The notes: generated by a model not told the origin, from the letters alone. Positions 54,559 through 64,000 are shown, counted from the stretch's first letter. The stretch is DNA of 64,000 nucleotides from Terasakiella brassicae (GCF_014641495.1 NZ_BMHV01000004.1:1-64000), one strand, 5' to 3'. Made by a program: numbers and translations.

Positions 54559-57500
54559 TTAGGCCAAACCATTGTTCAATGCGACATTGATGTTTTCAGC
54601 AACGCTGGCCTGTGCCCCGGATGACGAATGGTCGTAGGTGGTGTATCCGTTGGACGTTGCCCCCTGTGACCATCCGCTATCTGCAAAAGTAACGCTGTCA
54701 GCAGAGGTCCCATCAATGATGACACTGTCGTTGCTGCTCATGGATGTAATATCGTTGGACTCAAATATCAGGCTGTTGGCATTATTGTCTGTTTGCAGGT
54801 CGATCTGTTCAATGGAATAGATTTTAACGCTGTTTGTCGTCAGGTCCAGATTATCGCCATTGTCCAGACGTAGTGTATCGGTGCCGCTGCCCCCGTTCAG
54901 GGTTGCATCCCCGTCACTGTAGATGATCGTGTCATCACCATAACTGGTGTAAATGATATCTGCCCCGTCGCCACCGCTGGCGGTGTCGTCATCCCGGCCC
55001 GTCCAGATAAAATCGTTCCCGCTGCCGCCATAGACGGTATCGTCACCATTGCCCGTCCAGATATTGTCGTTATCGCCTTCGCCATAGACGGTATCATCGC
55101 CATTATCCGTCCAGATGAAGTCGTTGCCGGACCCGCCATAGATGACATCGTTGCCATTATGCGACCAGATGAAATCGGCCCCGTCACCACCGCGAATAAC
55201 ATCGGCACCATTGCCGCCGGAAAGCTGGTCGGAACCGCTTGAACCCACAATTTCGCCCGGTGTTCCGGTGATGACCTGATCGGCAAATTGATAGTTTTCG
55301 ATATCGATCAGAATGTCCTGACCGTCATCACCATCGATGGTGTTGTTATCTGTGATGGTTAATTCGCCATTGTCGTTGGTGGCAAAGGTATAATCATCGA
55401 GGTTGCCGCTAAAGACAGCCGTGTCGTCCCCATCGCCGCCATCCAGATAATCGTTGCCCGTGCCGCCGCTCAGTTGATCATTACCGGCTAGAGCCGTTAT
55501 AGTGTCGTTGCCTGTCGTACCGTTTAATGTGTCTGACGTGCTGGTGCCTTCTATAATGCCATCTTCGGCAAAGCTGGCAACGGCTTGGGTCGAAACACTG
55601 ACCAAACCATCGGAAACGGCATATGTGAAGGTCACATTGTCGGTGGAATTGGCAACGGGGGTATAGGTCCAGCTGTCATCACCGTTGTAGATCAAGGTAC
55701 CGTCTGCATTGGTTTGCAGGTTCTGAATTTGCAGACTATCGTTATCCACATCTGTTGTGTTTGCCAGCAATTGTGCCTTGGTAAAGGTCAGGCTGGTATC
55801 TTCTTGTCCGCTCAAGCTTATCGGGGCGCTGACAATGGGGGCATCATTTACGGCGGCAAAATGGGCTGTGGCGGTTGTCTCCAATGTTGCATCGTTGTTA
55901 TCACTAATGGTGTAGCTAAAGGTGACATCGTCGGTGGCGTTTTCAACCGGGGTAAAGGTCCAGCCGTTTTCTGTTATAACCAGCGAACCCGATGAAGCCG
56001 TCAGGTTTTGTACGGCCAAGTCGTCCCCGTCTACATCGGTTGCGTTGGCAAGCAGTTGCGCCGCCGTCAGATCAAAGGCGGTGTCTTCTGTTGCGTTAAA
56101 AGACACAAGGTTGGAAATGGTCGGGGCATCGTTAACAGGATTAAGGGTCAAGGTTGCTGTTTGTTGTGCCGATAAGGCTTGTCCATCGGAAATATTATAG
56201 GTGAAGGTTACCGGGGCTGTGCTGTTTGCTGTTGGTGTGAAGTGCCAATTCCCGCTTTGACTGTCGAAGGCGAGACTGCCTGTGCCACTGCTGAGGGATA
56301 GATTGACAACACTGATGCTGTCTTCGTTCTGATCGTAACTGCCGTCTAAAAGCTGCGCTGGCGTAATCGTAATATAGCCCGCTTCGCCGCCGTCTTCCAC
56401 ACCACTCAGGGAAATGGCATCGCCAAGGATGGGGGCAATATTTGAATTTTGACCGTCTTGTCCCTGATAGTTGTTATGTACATTGATGGTGGCGGTTGTC
56501 GCGGTTTTGCTGGTCCCGTCATAGACGTTATAGCTCACGGTGACATTATCAAAACATTGCGGGGTAAAAGACCATCCGCCATCGGTTTCACTTGTGTAAC
56601 CGCTTGAAAACGAAATATCGGTGATGGACAGGTTTGCACTGTCGGTATCAATATCGGTTGCATAGGCCAGCAGTTGTGATGGGGTGAGGAAAATTGTGTC
56701 TTCAATATAAACGCTGAATGTGGCGGTCCCGCTGATAATGGGCGCATCGTCCACACTGGCAATGTTTACAACCGCATGACCATCGGTTGTGGTGGTCCCA
56801 TCGGAGACTTTAAAGGTGAAAGAAACATCGCCATTTGCATTTAGGGCCGGTGTATAGGTCCATGTGGTTGCGTTAATTTTTTGGACGCTGCCACCATCGT
56901 TTGTTGCCAGACTTTCAATGTTGAGCGTATCGCCGTCCACATCGCTGGCATATTCATTTAACAGTTGATCTTGGGTAATCGTCAGAACGGTGTCTTCTGT
57001 CCCGCTTAGACCAACAGGTGTGCTTGAAACCGTTGGGGCATCGTTGACAGCACCAAATTTGGCTGTTGCCGAGGTGTCAATCGTCCCGTCATTCCCATCG
57101 CTGATGGTATAGGTAAAGGTGATATCGGATGTACTGTTTTCGCCGGGGGTATAAAGCCAGCCATCGGCTGTTTGTTCAAGGCTTCCTTGTTGACCACGGC
57201 CATCTATTGCAAAGTTTTCGATGCTGAGTGTGTCACCATCCACATCGCTGGCATAGGCCAGTAATTGCGCTTTACTGATGGATAGGACCGTATCTTCTGT
57301 CCCATTCAGGATGACGGTGTTGGAAAGGGTCGGCGCATCATTTACGCTTTTAATTTCAAGCGTGGCAGTCTGTTGTACGCTACCGCCTTTGCCATCACTG
57401 ACGGTGTAGGTCAGGATGACATCATCGGTTGAATTGAGTGTGGGCGTAACCGTCCATGTGCCATTTCCATTGTCGGCAATTTCTCCGCCAGAGGTGGCAA

Positions 57501-60500
57501 CGACATTCAAAATATCCAGACTGTCGCCGTCTATATCACTGGCATGGGTCAGCAATTGCGATTTGCTTAGAGTAATTGTATTGTCTTCCTGATAATTACC
57601 TTCGCTGTCGCCGGAAAGGGTTATGGCGGCACTCAGTGTCGGGGTGTCATTGACAGGTGTTATTGACAGTTGTGCCGTTGTGGGTGTCGATTTAAAACCA
57701 TCGGATACTTCATAAGACAAGGTAATGGCTTCGGTTGAATTGGCATTCGGGGTAATGGTCCATGTCTGATCTCCGTTATCTTGTAAGCTAGCACCGCTGA
57801 TTGTAACATTGCGCACATGCAGTGTGTCTGTATCGCTGGCATGGGCAAGCAATTGTGCTTCACTGAGGGTGATGGCCTGATCTTCCAATGTGGTGAAAGC
57901 TGCCGGCGCGCTTATGGATGGGGCGGCATTGCTGGTATTGGTTGATCCATCGCCATTGACATCCCCGATTGAGGCCCCTTCAATTTTGCTGTTCAAGTTG
58001 CTTGCACTATATTGGCTTTGAAGATCGCTGAGGTTGCTATTATCGCGCACCGCTGTTTGCAGGTCGCTGGCGGCATTGCTGGCAACCACGGCAACTTGTG
58101 CCAGACTGGACAGGAAATCATTTCCCGTTCCCCCCAGTGCGATATAATCATTAACGACACTGTTTGACGCGCTGATAATCTGTGCACTGTTGGCAGCGGC
58201 GGCGTTGGCTTTGGTGAGGTCATCCCCACTCAGTAAATCACCTGCGGCTTGTGAAATAACGGACTGTATTTTTGTCGCATCGGAGATATTAAAGCCGCTG
58301 CCTTGGGTTTTTATCGCATCGGCAATGGCATTGAACAAGATTGTCCCCGTTGTTCCGGCATCCAGTGTCGTACTGCTGGACCCTTCCAGAACGGAAGCAG
58401 CCTGAACAATGGTGTTTTGAATTTGCACACCGACAGCCGCCAGTTTTGCAATGTCACTGTTGGTGGCCCCGGCGACCGGGTCGGTGGTGGTCAGGTCAAT
58501 ATCGGCGCTGAGACCGAAAGCGGCTTTTAGATCGCTTTCAGAAATGCCGTTGGCAAGCAGGGTTGTTAGCGGGGTAACAACGGTTGACCCTTCGGGGGCT
58601 TGTAAAACGCCATAGAAGGCTTTGCCCGTTGCGATGTCTGTTCCACCGGACATGGATATAATATAATCACTGGCGCTCGTGCTGAGCGTGTAATTCCCGC
58701 TGTTGTCCGTGATGCTGCGGTCTGTTTCATTGGCATCCATAATGCCGTCTTTATCCAGATCAATCCAAACGTCAGCGCCGCTGAGATAGCCATCCACGCC
58801 CTTCCCGCTCAGTAAAACCGGGTCGGGATCATTATTTACAGGGGTGGTGTTTTCTTCTTCTGTCTTGCCTGTGTTTTCGTCCGCGTTGTTCTGGCCTGTC
58901 TCGCCCGTGTAATTCCCACTTTCACCATTATCTAATTGTGCGACAACAATGGGGCCGGATGCGCCTTCATTGTTGTCATTTTCATGGGGGACAAAAACGT
59001 GATTACCGTCTTCGTTTCCCTCTTCCTGTTGTTCGCCATTTTGCGGGCCGTCTGTTGTCTTGTCGGCAAACTGGTTGTTGCTTTCCCCCGGATTGGCGTT
59101 CGTATTGGCTTCATAGCCGACATATTCACGTGCGCGTTGGACTGCATTTTGCGTGATTTCATAGGCTCCTTGCGCGGCATTTTGTGCGACTTCTGCGGCG
59201 GCATTGGCTTGTTGGGCTTCCTCGCGCGCTTCCAGCATAAATTGATAAGCTTGGGTTGCCTTATCTTCGGCTTGCTGCGCAGATTGTTTTGCTGTCTCTG
59301 CATTTTGCCAGATTTGTTGCAGGTTGAATTCCAGTTTGTTGAGCGCCTGTTGCAGTTGCAGGATTTCTTGATTCGTTGCGCCCGAAGCAATCAATTCCTG
59401 CAATTGCTCTTGTAAAAGCTGAAGTTTTTCTTCTTCTGTTAAAGCCTGTTGCGCCAAGGCATCGGCATCTGCTTTGGCGTCATCGGCAGCTTGTTTCAAG
59501 GCTTGCGCATCGGCTTCGGCCTGTTGGGCCTGTGCTTCGGCATCTTGTGCTTCACGGGCGGCGATTTCTGCGGCTTCTTTTAAGGCGGCTTCAAGTTCTT
59601 TTGCTTCCAGTGCTTTTTCCGCAAGACTGGGGGGCAGATGGTTTAATGTGTCGCGTGTTAAACGGTTGATTTCATCTGTGCTGAATTGGGAAGATCTAAA
59701 ATTATTGGTAGACCCGCCGTCCCAACTCCACCCCACATTGGCCTGATTGGTTGATCCTAATGGGGAACCGTTTAAGGCAAAAATGACAATCTCGCCCGGT
59801 GTATCGCCGTCCAGTGTGGTTTCAATCAGGTTAATCGCGCGGAATTTCCCTTCGGCATATTCCAGAAAGACTTTGGTTCCGCGAATACCAATGGTGGCAA
59901 CCGGCGTGTTGATGGCGACCGCGTCAGGATTGATTTTGGCGATTTGCCCACTGACATAGCTGGCGGTGCCTTCAATGAGGGAAAGGACCGAGCTGCCTTC
60001 TTGATTGCCGGGATCATAGACCAGTTCGTCCAGCACCATTTCGGAATTTTCACCGAGGGAGAATGTACTTGTGTCTGCAAGGGTAATACCGACACCCCCA
60101 TCGGTGGATGTTTCCAGACGGTCCCCCTGAAAGACGGGGTCACCTGTATTGAGAATGGCGCTGCTGCCATCGGCGCGCACAACGCTGACACTACCACTGA
60201 CTTCTTCGACAAGGCCGATCGGTTCACCTAACGCAACATCACCTTGCGGGGTGGCTTGCGCCGTTTGCAATCCGGGGATGTCAAGAACCGGGGCGGCTTG
60301 GGCATATTGATTGAGGCTGTCAATGTCGGGCAGGTTCTCATAGGCCTGTGTGTCGAACCATTGGCCGTTTGCCTGTTGTAAATGTGGGCTGTGTTCCTGA
60401 AGGTAATAATCCTGAATGAGGAAATGATCGCCTTGGGCGGACTCGATCATCATGTCTGTACCATCACGAATGACGGTGGCATCGGACATGTCTAAGTCTT

Positions 60501-60585
60501 CCGGTAAAGAAATGACCGAAGGATTTCCCTGAGGTTCGAGCACCTGAAAGGGGTGACTGTCGCCTGCATCAAAAACGGTTCTCAT
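54559..60585 (-). CDS. Giant FecR / cadherin-like / RTX surface protein
   Basis: About 2,008 residues. A FecR-like domain lies at ~125-280 (TPVATIGIRGTKVFLEYAEG). An Ala/Gln/Glu-rich coiled coil (~325-490) and an acidic Asn/Gln-rich linker (~490-590) follow. Next comes a calcium-binding SGKGVDGYLSGADVWIDLDKDG segment (~595-640) and an alpha-helical part (~700-890). Eight cadherin-like repeats (~895-1670) each read EDT...QLLA.A.D.DGD...YTPV.N and end in VNDAP. RTX nonapeptides (~1680-1895) include an 18-residue Trp repeat, and the tail is non-repetitive. No signal peptide is seen, so type I export is likely. The start is the ATG at 60585 with GAGGA upstream; a TTG at 60591 is in frame. Confidence 0.88.
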   Translation of the reverse strand: MRTVFDAGDSHPFQVLEPQGNPSVISLPEDLDMSDATVIRDGTDMMIESAQGDHFLIQDYYLQEHSPHLQQANGQWFDTQAYENLPDIDSLNQYAQAAPVLDIPGLQTAQATPQGDVALGEPIGLVEEVSGSVSVVRADGSSAILNTGDPVFQGDRLETSTDGGVGITLADTSTFSLGENSEMVLDELVYDPGNQEGSSVLSLIEGTASYVSGQIAKINPDAVAINTPVATIGIRGTKVFLEYAEGKFRAINLIETTLDGDTPGEIVIFALNGSPLGSTNQANVGWSWDGGSTNNFRSSQFSTDEINRLTRDTLNHLPPSLAEKALEAKELEAALKEAAEIAAREAQDAEAQAQQAEADAQALKQAADDAKADADALAQQALTEEEKLQLLQEQLQELIASGATNQEILQLQQALNKLEFNLQQIWQNAETAKQSAQQAEDKATQAYQFMLEAREEAQQANAAAEVAQNAAQGAYEITQNAVQRAREYVGYEANTNANPGESNNQFADKTTDGPQNGEQQEEGNEDGNHVFVPHENDNNEGASGPIVVAQLDNGESGNYTGETGQNNADENTGKTEEENTTPVNNDPDPVLLSGKGVDGYLSGADVWIDLDKDGIMDANETDRSITDNSGNYTLSTSASDYIISMSGGTDIATGKAFYGVLQAPEGSTVVTPLTTLLANGISESDLKAAFGLSADIDLTTTDPVAGATNSDIAKLAAVGVQIQNTIVQAASVLEGSSSTTLDAGTTGTILFNAIADAIKTQGSGFNISDATKIQSVISQAAGDLLSGDDLTKANAAAANSAQIISASNSVVNDYIALGGTGNDFLSSLAQVAVVASNAASDLQTAVRDNSNLSDLQSQYSASNLNSKIEGASIGDVNGDGSTNTSNAAPSISAPAAFTTLEDQAITLSEAQLLAHASDTDTLHVRNVTISGASLQDNGDQTWTITPNANSTEAITLSYEVSDGFKSTPTTAQLSITPVNDTPTLSAAITLSGDSEGNYQEDNTITLSKSQLLTHASDIDGDSLDILNVVATSGGEIADNGNGTWTVTPTLNSTDDVILTYTVSDGKGGSVQQTATLEIKSVNDAPTLSNTVILNGTEDTVLSISKAQLLAYASDVDGDTLSIENFAIDGRGQQGSLEQTADGWLYTPGENSTSDITFTYTISDGNDGTIDTSATAKFGAVNDAPTVSSTPVGLSGTEDTVLTITQDQLLNEYASDVDGDTLNIESLATNDGGSVQKINATTWTYTPALNANGDVSFTFKVSDGTTTTDGHAVVNIASVDDAPIISGTATFSVYIEDTIFLTPSQLLAYATDIDTDSANLSITDISFSSGYTSETDGGWSFTPQCFDNVTVSYNVYDGTSKTATTATINVHNNYQGQDGQNSNIAPILGDAISLSGVEDGGEAGYITITPAQLLDGSYDQNEDSISVVNLSLSSGTGSLAFDSQSGNWHFTPTANSTAPVTFTYNISDGQALSAQQTATLTLNPVNDAPTISNLVSFNATEDTAFDLTAAQLLANATDVDGDDLAVQNLTASSGSLVITENGWTFTPVENATDDVTFSYTISDNNDATLETTATAHFAAVNDAPIVSAPISLSGQEDTSLTFTKAQLLANTTDVDNDSLQIQNLQTNADGTLIYNGDDSWTYTPVANSTDNVTFTYAVSDGLVSVSTQAVASFAEDGIIEGTSTSDTLNGTTGNDTITALAGNDQLSGGTGNDYLDGGDGDDTAVFSGNLDDYTFATNDNGELTITDNNTIDGDDGQDILIDIENYQFADQVITGTPGEIVGSSGSDQLSGGNGADVIRGGDGADFIWSHNGNDVIYGGSGNDFIWTDNGDDTVYGEGDNDNIWTGNGDDTVYGGSGNDFIWTGRDDDTASGGDGADIIYTSYGDDTIIYSDGDATLNGGSGTDTLRLDNGDNLDLTTNSVKIYSIEQIDLQTDNNANSLIFESNDITSMSSNDSVIIDGTSADSVTFADSGWSQGATSNGYTTYDHSSSGAQASVAENINVALNNGLA
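54900..55180 (-). repeat. 18-residue (54-base) tandem RTX repeats with Trp
   Basis: Four clear copies and one degenerate copy follow one another in the giant protein. The pattern is (F/N)IWT-x-NGDDTVYGGSGND. The DNA units are near-identical 54-base repeats. Each carries RTX Asp/Gly positions plus a buried Trp-Tyr pattern not usual in RTX blocks. The high copy similarity suggests recent amplification. Confidence 0.8.
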
Positions 60586-60606
60586 AGACAATCCTCACAT
60601 TGTCTA
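60585..60606 (-). promoter_or_regulatory. Perfect hairpin enclosing the ribosome binding site of the giant protein
   Basis: On the minus strand TAGACAAT-GTGAGG-ATTGTCTA forms a perfect 8-base-pair stem. The loop is the Shine-Dalgarno, and the last stem base is the A of the ATG. The structure could present or hide the site, or bind a translational regulator. The same repeat could be a DNA operator. Both readings are inference. Confidence 0.55.
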
Positions 60607-60941
60607 TACCATTTGTTCGGTCTTTTTTTATCGATGCTTTATTGCATACCCTCAAGACTTGGTCCTATTGGACCTTCGCATCTTTTGATAAAAAATACAT
60701 AACGCAATGGTATTTACTCGGTATTACCTAGTATCAAAGATATGTATTTTTACGTATATTTTCTAGGTTTTATTTTAACATTTCTAAATCGCTTAATAAG
60801 TGTGCCACGTTTTATTTTTTATTTCAAAGGTTTGATGAAAAAAGGGGAATGCTTTCAGGGGACTGCCTCGTACTTTTACGGGTACCTCATTTAAAGGATG
60901 ACACGTCTTTTTTTTACGAATCGTTCTTGTTGTCTGAAAAG
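60607..60941. other. AT-rich upstream region of the giant gene
   Basis: 335 bases without a gene. It holds the palindrome GGTCC-tatt-GGACC (60661-60674) and three GTATT-like elements 11 bases apart (60709-60735). This is a likely promoter and regulatory region for the giant protein on the left. Confidence 0.4.
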
Positions 60942-62426
60942 TTACTCTTCATTGAGCCGAAAAGACCCTTGAATATGATCTTTGATCTGTTGAAGCTCAT
61001 CAAGTAGTAAGGGGTGGCGCGATTGCCAGAATTTTTCAATGATTGCAAAATGTTCTAGAATGAATTGCTTTAGACGTTTTGTTTCTTCCAAAATATCGTT
61101 GCGGCTGCGCTCACTGGTATTGTGGGTGAGGGTATCGCCAAAATGTTGTGCGTCTTGCAGGCTGACTTGGGAAAACAGGCTGTAATCTTCAAACCGTTTA
61201 AAACGGGGATGAATGCCGTAATCTTGTGAACGCTCATGCATGGGGGTTCGGGGTAAAAGAACAAGCGGATTGACTGAGCGGGGAATAGCCCCCAGTACCA
61301 TCGTTTCTTTCATAAAAGTGCAGGTATCTTGTTCTGCCTGTGGGGCATCGGGCAAGCCTGAGAGCCACCATGTGTAGGGCACAATGCCCGCTTTGACAGC
61401 ATCGCGGATATTTTCAAGGACGGCATCCAAATCGCTGGGGCGGTTGACGAGTTCCAGCACACGGCGCGAGCCGGTTTCCACGCCAAAATCAATACTGGCC
61501 AATTTTGCCATGCGGTTTATGGCCTGAAAGCCGGTTTCGGAAAAACTGTTCGGGTGGGCGAAAATATTGATATGGTCCAGATATATATTTTGCCGTTCCA
61601 TTTCATCCGCGATTTGGGCCACCATTTTATCGCCGCCGATAAAAAGATTATCCTGAATGGTAATCTGTTTGATGCCCTGATCCATAATATGTTTCATATG
61701 GGCGACGATCCATTCGGGGGAATGAAAATGCAGTTTGTTTCGTCCTTGCAAATTCCCCATGACATGTTCAAGACAAAAGGCACATTTGAGCGGGCAACTT
61801 CCCCGTCCTGTGCTGAGCGTTGCGACAGGCAGGGTTCCGTTTTTGGCTTGCAAAAAGCTGTAATCGTAGAAGGGCAGGCTATCTATATTCTGGACCACAT
61901 CGGGGGCGATGACGCGGGCGTGAGACTGATTATGACTACATAAAAACAGTCCGGGCATTTGCAGAGGCATTTGCCCTTCATTTTCCAAATGTCGACAGAG
62001 GTTCAAAAGCGTTCTTTCCGCTTCGCCATTAACAATGCCATCTACACACCCTTCTGCGGCTTTTGCCAGTTGTCGGGTAAAGAGGGTTGCATGCTGCCCA
62101 CCGATAACGATTTTGATGTCCGGGGAGTTTTGGCGGATCAAGCGGGCCAATTTTATGGCCCCTTTGCTGAAATGTACCCAATTCAAGGCGATGGCAACCA
62201 ACAAGGGCTGGGCTTCACCAATTTCGTTTATAAGATCATTCAGGCTATGGCTTTTGTTTGCCAGTAAATTGGGAATATGTAAGCCTTTGGCATCAAAACC
62301 GTTTTGATTGAGATAAGCGCCCACGCCAAGAAGACCCAAAGGGAACGGCTGATCATCAAGGCAAGGAGTGACTTGTGGGATGTTGACAGGGGGCTGAATG
62401 ATATAAACGCGAGATCGTGGGGCCAT
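60942..62426 (-). CDS. B12-binding radical SAM protein
   Basis: The 494 residues begin with a cobalamin-binding Rossmann domain (~5-150; LLGVGAYLNQNGFDAKGL and IVIGGQHATLF). A radical SAM barrel follows, with the [4Fe-4S] motif CPLKCAFC near ~210-220. The layout matches B12-dependent methyltransferases and cyclases (BchE/P-methylase type). A C-terminal helical part extends to ~490. The substrate is not evident and no pathway genes adjoin it. It lies between the giant surface protein and an efflux gene. Confidence 0.85.
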   Translation of the reverse strand: MAPRSRVYIIQPPVNIPQVTPCLDDQPFPLGLLGVGAYLNQNGFDAKGLHIPNLLANKSHSLNDLINEIGEAQPLLVAIALNWVHFSKGAIKLARLIRQNSPDIKIVIGGQHATLFTRQLAKAAEGCVDGIVNGEAERTLLNLCRHLENEGQMPLQMPGLFLCSHNQSHARVIAPDVVQNIDSLPFYDYSFLQAKNGTLPVATLSTGRGSCPLKCAFCLEHVMGNLQGRNKLHFHSPEWIVAHMKHIMDQGIKQITIQDNLFIGGDKMVAQIADEMERQNIYLDHINIFAHPNSFSETGFQAINRMAKLASIDFGVETGSRRVLELVNRPSDLDAVLENIRDAVKAGIVPYTWWLSGLPDAPQAEQDTCTFMKETMVLGAIPRSVNPLVLLPRTPMHERSQDYGIHPRFKRFEDYSLFSQVSLQDAQHFGDTLTHNTSERSRNDILEETKRLKQFILEHFAIIEKFWQSRHPLLLDELQQIKDHIQGSFRLNEE

Positions 62427-62831
62427 TTTCCGAACTTTGTTGTTAGATATTTTTAAGATCGTGACTTCTTGCGTTTTCAGGGGAAATAAAGAAGGGGGGC
62501 AGGATCATAATATTGTATGAAAGGTTGAATATCTACAATATCCTGTGCGGGATTGTTGTTTTGCGGTGCGAAATACTTGTAAAATATACAACTTTAAGAA
62601 AAAATCATCAATAAAAATATGATATAAGTCGGCGAATGGCCGGGGCTTTTAGAAGCTTTATCCGGCATGTACGTCATAACTGTGAGGTGGATAACAAAAG
62701 TTTAAGTGTGAATGTGTCAGATTACGCGCAATCTATAAAAATCTTGATTTGGAAACCATTGCTGTTTCAGGTACGGTTTCTCTCCAATGTTAAAAATTTA
62801 CGGGCATTTCGCCACTAAAAGGATTCGTGAT
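62427..62831. other. Spacer between the radical SAM gene and the efflux gene
   Basis: About 400 bases. A frame of 60 codons is open on the plus strand at 62636-62818, but its composition looks accidental. The region is AT-rich and probably holds divergent promoters. Confidence 0.35.
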
Positions 62832-64000
62832 TTGTTTATTCGATCATTTACAAAAATCGCAAGTGTTGCAGCTATGGCTCTGGTTGTTGCTTCCTGCGGT
62901 GAAGAACAAAAAGGAAGCGCCGGGGCGGGCGGGCAGCGTCCGGGGGTGGCGGTCAATACAGTGGTGTTGAATGCTACAAAAGTCCGTTTGTCTGAAGAAA
63001 TGCCCGGTCGTACAGTTGCCTTTCGTAAAACCGATGTACGCCCACAGGTGGACGGGATTATTGAAGCCCGAAAATTTGAAGAAGGCGCGTATGTTGAACA
63101 GGATCAGGCCCTCTATGTAATTGATCAGGCTGTTTATGTCGCTGCCCTTGATGCGGCAAAGGCGGAACTTGATCGCCAGAAAGCAATGCTGAGCCAAGCG
63201 GTTAAAACACGTGTCCGTTATGAAAAGCTGATTAAAACCAAAGCATTGAGTGAACAGAAATATGACGATGCGGTTGCTGTTGAAGCACAGGCACGTGCCG
63301 CTGTTGCTGCGGCCAAGGCCAAAGTGGATCAAGCCCAGATCAATATGGAAGATACAACGGTGAAAGCCCCGATTTCCGGCCAGATCGGCGCATCTGCCTT
63401 TAACGAAGGGTCCCTTGTTATCGCAAGTCAGGGCAGTGCCTTGGCAACCATTACACAGCTGGATCCGATTTATGTCGACGTTATTCAGGCTGGCGGTCGT
63501 TTGCTGAAAATTAAACATGCGGTACAGTCCGGTCGCTTGCAAGGCGTTGATGCAGGCAAGATTGACGTGACTTTAACCGTGGATGCAACGGGTGTGGAAT
63601 ATTCTCACAAAGGAACGCTTAAATTTTCTGACGTGAGTGTGAACGAAACAACAGGGACGGTGCGTTTGCGCGCGGTCTTCCCAAATCCAAAACGTGATTT
63701 GCTGCCGGGTATGTTTGTGCGCGGAACCGTGTATCAAGGGGAATTGGACGGTGTGTTTGTCGTTCCACAAAAAGCGGTGATGCGTCGCCCGGACGGGTCT
63801 GCCTTTGTTTATGCCGTTGAAGAAGGTAAAGCGGTGGTCAAGCCCATTACAATTGAACAATCCCAAGGCAATGACTGGTTGGTGACGGCTGGTCTCACGG
63901 ATGGTGTTGAAATCGTGGTTGAAGGTTTACAGCGTATCGCACCGGGTGCTCCGGTCGTTGCGCAGCCGGTAAGTGCGGCGAATGATGCCCAACCCGGTAA
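62832..64000 (+). CDS. RND efflux membrane fusion lipoprotein (runs off the window)
   Basis: At least 389 residues are visible before the window ends; no stop is reached. A lipoprotein signal peptide (FIRSFTKIASVAAMALVVASC, Cys at ~22) precedes membrane-fusion domains: PGRTVAFRKTDVRPQVDGII, a long coiled coil (KAMLSQAVKTRVRYEKLIK), the lipoyl half-motif VKAPISGQIGASAFNEG and the beta-barrel LPGMFVRGTV. It links an RND pump to TolC. I start at a TTG at 62832 with AAAGGA upstream. An ATG at 62787 extends the frame but lacks a site. The pump gene should follow downstream. Confidence 0.9.
   Translation, partial: MFIRSFTKIASVAAMALVVASCGEEQKGSAGAGGQRPGVAVNTVVLNATKVRLSEEMPGRTVAFRKTDVRPQVDGIIEARKFEEGAYVEQDQALYVIDQAVYVAALDAAKAELDRQKAMLSQAVKTRVRYEKLIKTKALSEQKYDDAVAVEAQARAAVAAAKAKVDQAQINMEDTTVKAPISGQIGASAFNEGSLVIASQGSALATITQLDPIYVDVIQAGGRLLKIKHAVQSGRLQGVDAGKIDVTLTVDATGVEYSHKGTLKFSDVSVNETTGTVRLRAVFPNPKRDLLPGMFVRGTVYQGELDGVFVVPQKAVMRRPDGSAFVYAVEEGKAVVKPITIEQSQGNDWLVTAGLTDGVEIVVEGLQRIAPGAPVVAQPVSAANDAQPG

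Noticed and set aside
58936-59415. 159-codon plus-strand frame inside the giant gene
   Set aside because: It is the mirror of the Ala/Gln-rich coiled coil and its Cys/Phe/Leu-rich composition is a by-product of that codon bias.
62636-62818. 60-codon plus-strand frame upstream of the efflux gene
   Set aside because: No ribosome binding site, accidental composition and no recognisable motif.

Overview
The window looks like a chromosomal segment of a moderate-G+C alphaproteobacterium. The gene order kdsD-lptC-lptA-lptB-rpoN-hpf-ptsN, a solitary rpsD, a DUF1178 protein, an NDUFA9-like dehydrogenase, CcoG and MsrPQ all fit that group. A marine Rhodospirillales or Terasakiella-like host is my best guess, by inference only.

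Layout. 1-1575 is a decayed mobile region: the end of an IS3-family element has truncated a zeta-toxin-like kinase, upstream of it lie a 64-aa gene and a frameshifted small gene, and a phage virion-like protein follows. 1.7-4.3 kb carries rpsD and two c-di-GMP genes (EAL; PAS-GGDEF). 4.3-13.1 kb is mostly minus-strand housekeeping: grxD, rarD, bolA, ptsN, hpf, rpoN, lptB/A/C, kdsD, a ribonuclease D and tRNA-Leu(CAG). 13.3-29.6 kb mixes an NDUFA9-like protein, a chemoreceptor with a striking upstream repeat array, a thioesterase, MarR, a leucyl aminopeptidase, a GST, a lipoprotein hydrolase with an ABC ATPase, a zinc finger, polA, a tandem pair of small paralogues, DUF423/DUF1178/SlyX, and MsrPQ.

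29.6-41.6 kb is a catabolic and redox region. It holds indolepyruvate ferredoxin oxidoreductase (iorAB), then a minus-strand block UspA / fused TRAP permease / TAXI receptor / BKACE-type beta-keto acid cleavage enzyme / class III aminotransferase / RpiR regulator, then ccoG. An identical 15-base motif lies upstream of both rpiR and the TAXI gene. This suggests one RpiR-controlled route for uptake, deamination and cleavage of a beta-amino acid-like compound whose identity cannot be read from the sequence.

41.7-62.4 kb is accessory-looking: a MocR regulator, two tandem periplasmic binding-protein paralogues without a permease, an RTX serralysin-like metalloprotease whose peptidase domain sits between two copies of a beta-rich block, menaquinone genes menF-menD-menB-menC with convergent overlapping menE, a ~2,000-residue FecR/cadherin-like/RTX surface protein whose ribosome binding site sits in the loop of a perfect hairpin, and a B12-binding radical SAM enzyme. 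The window ends inside an RND efflux membrane fusion lipoprotein.

The most interesting leads are the RpiR/BKACE/TAXI regulon, the incomplete menaquinone cluster with an FNR-like box upstream, the giant adhesin with its hairpin, and the orphan tandem binding proteins.
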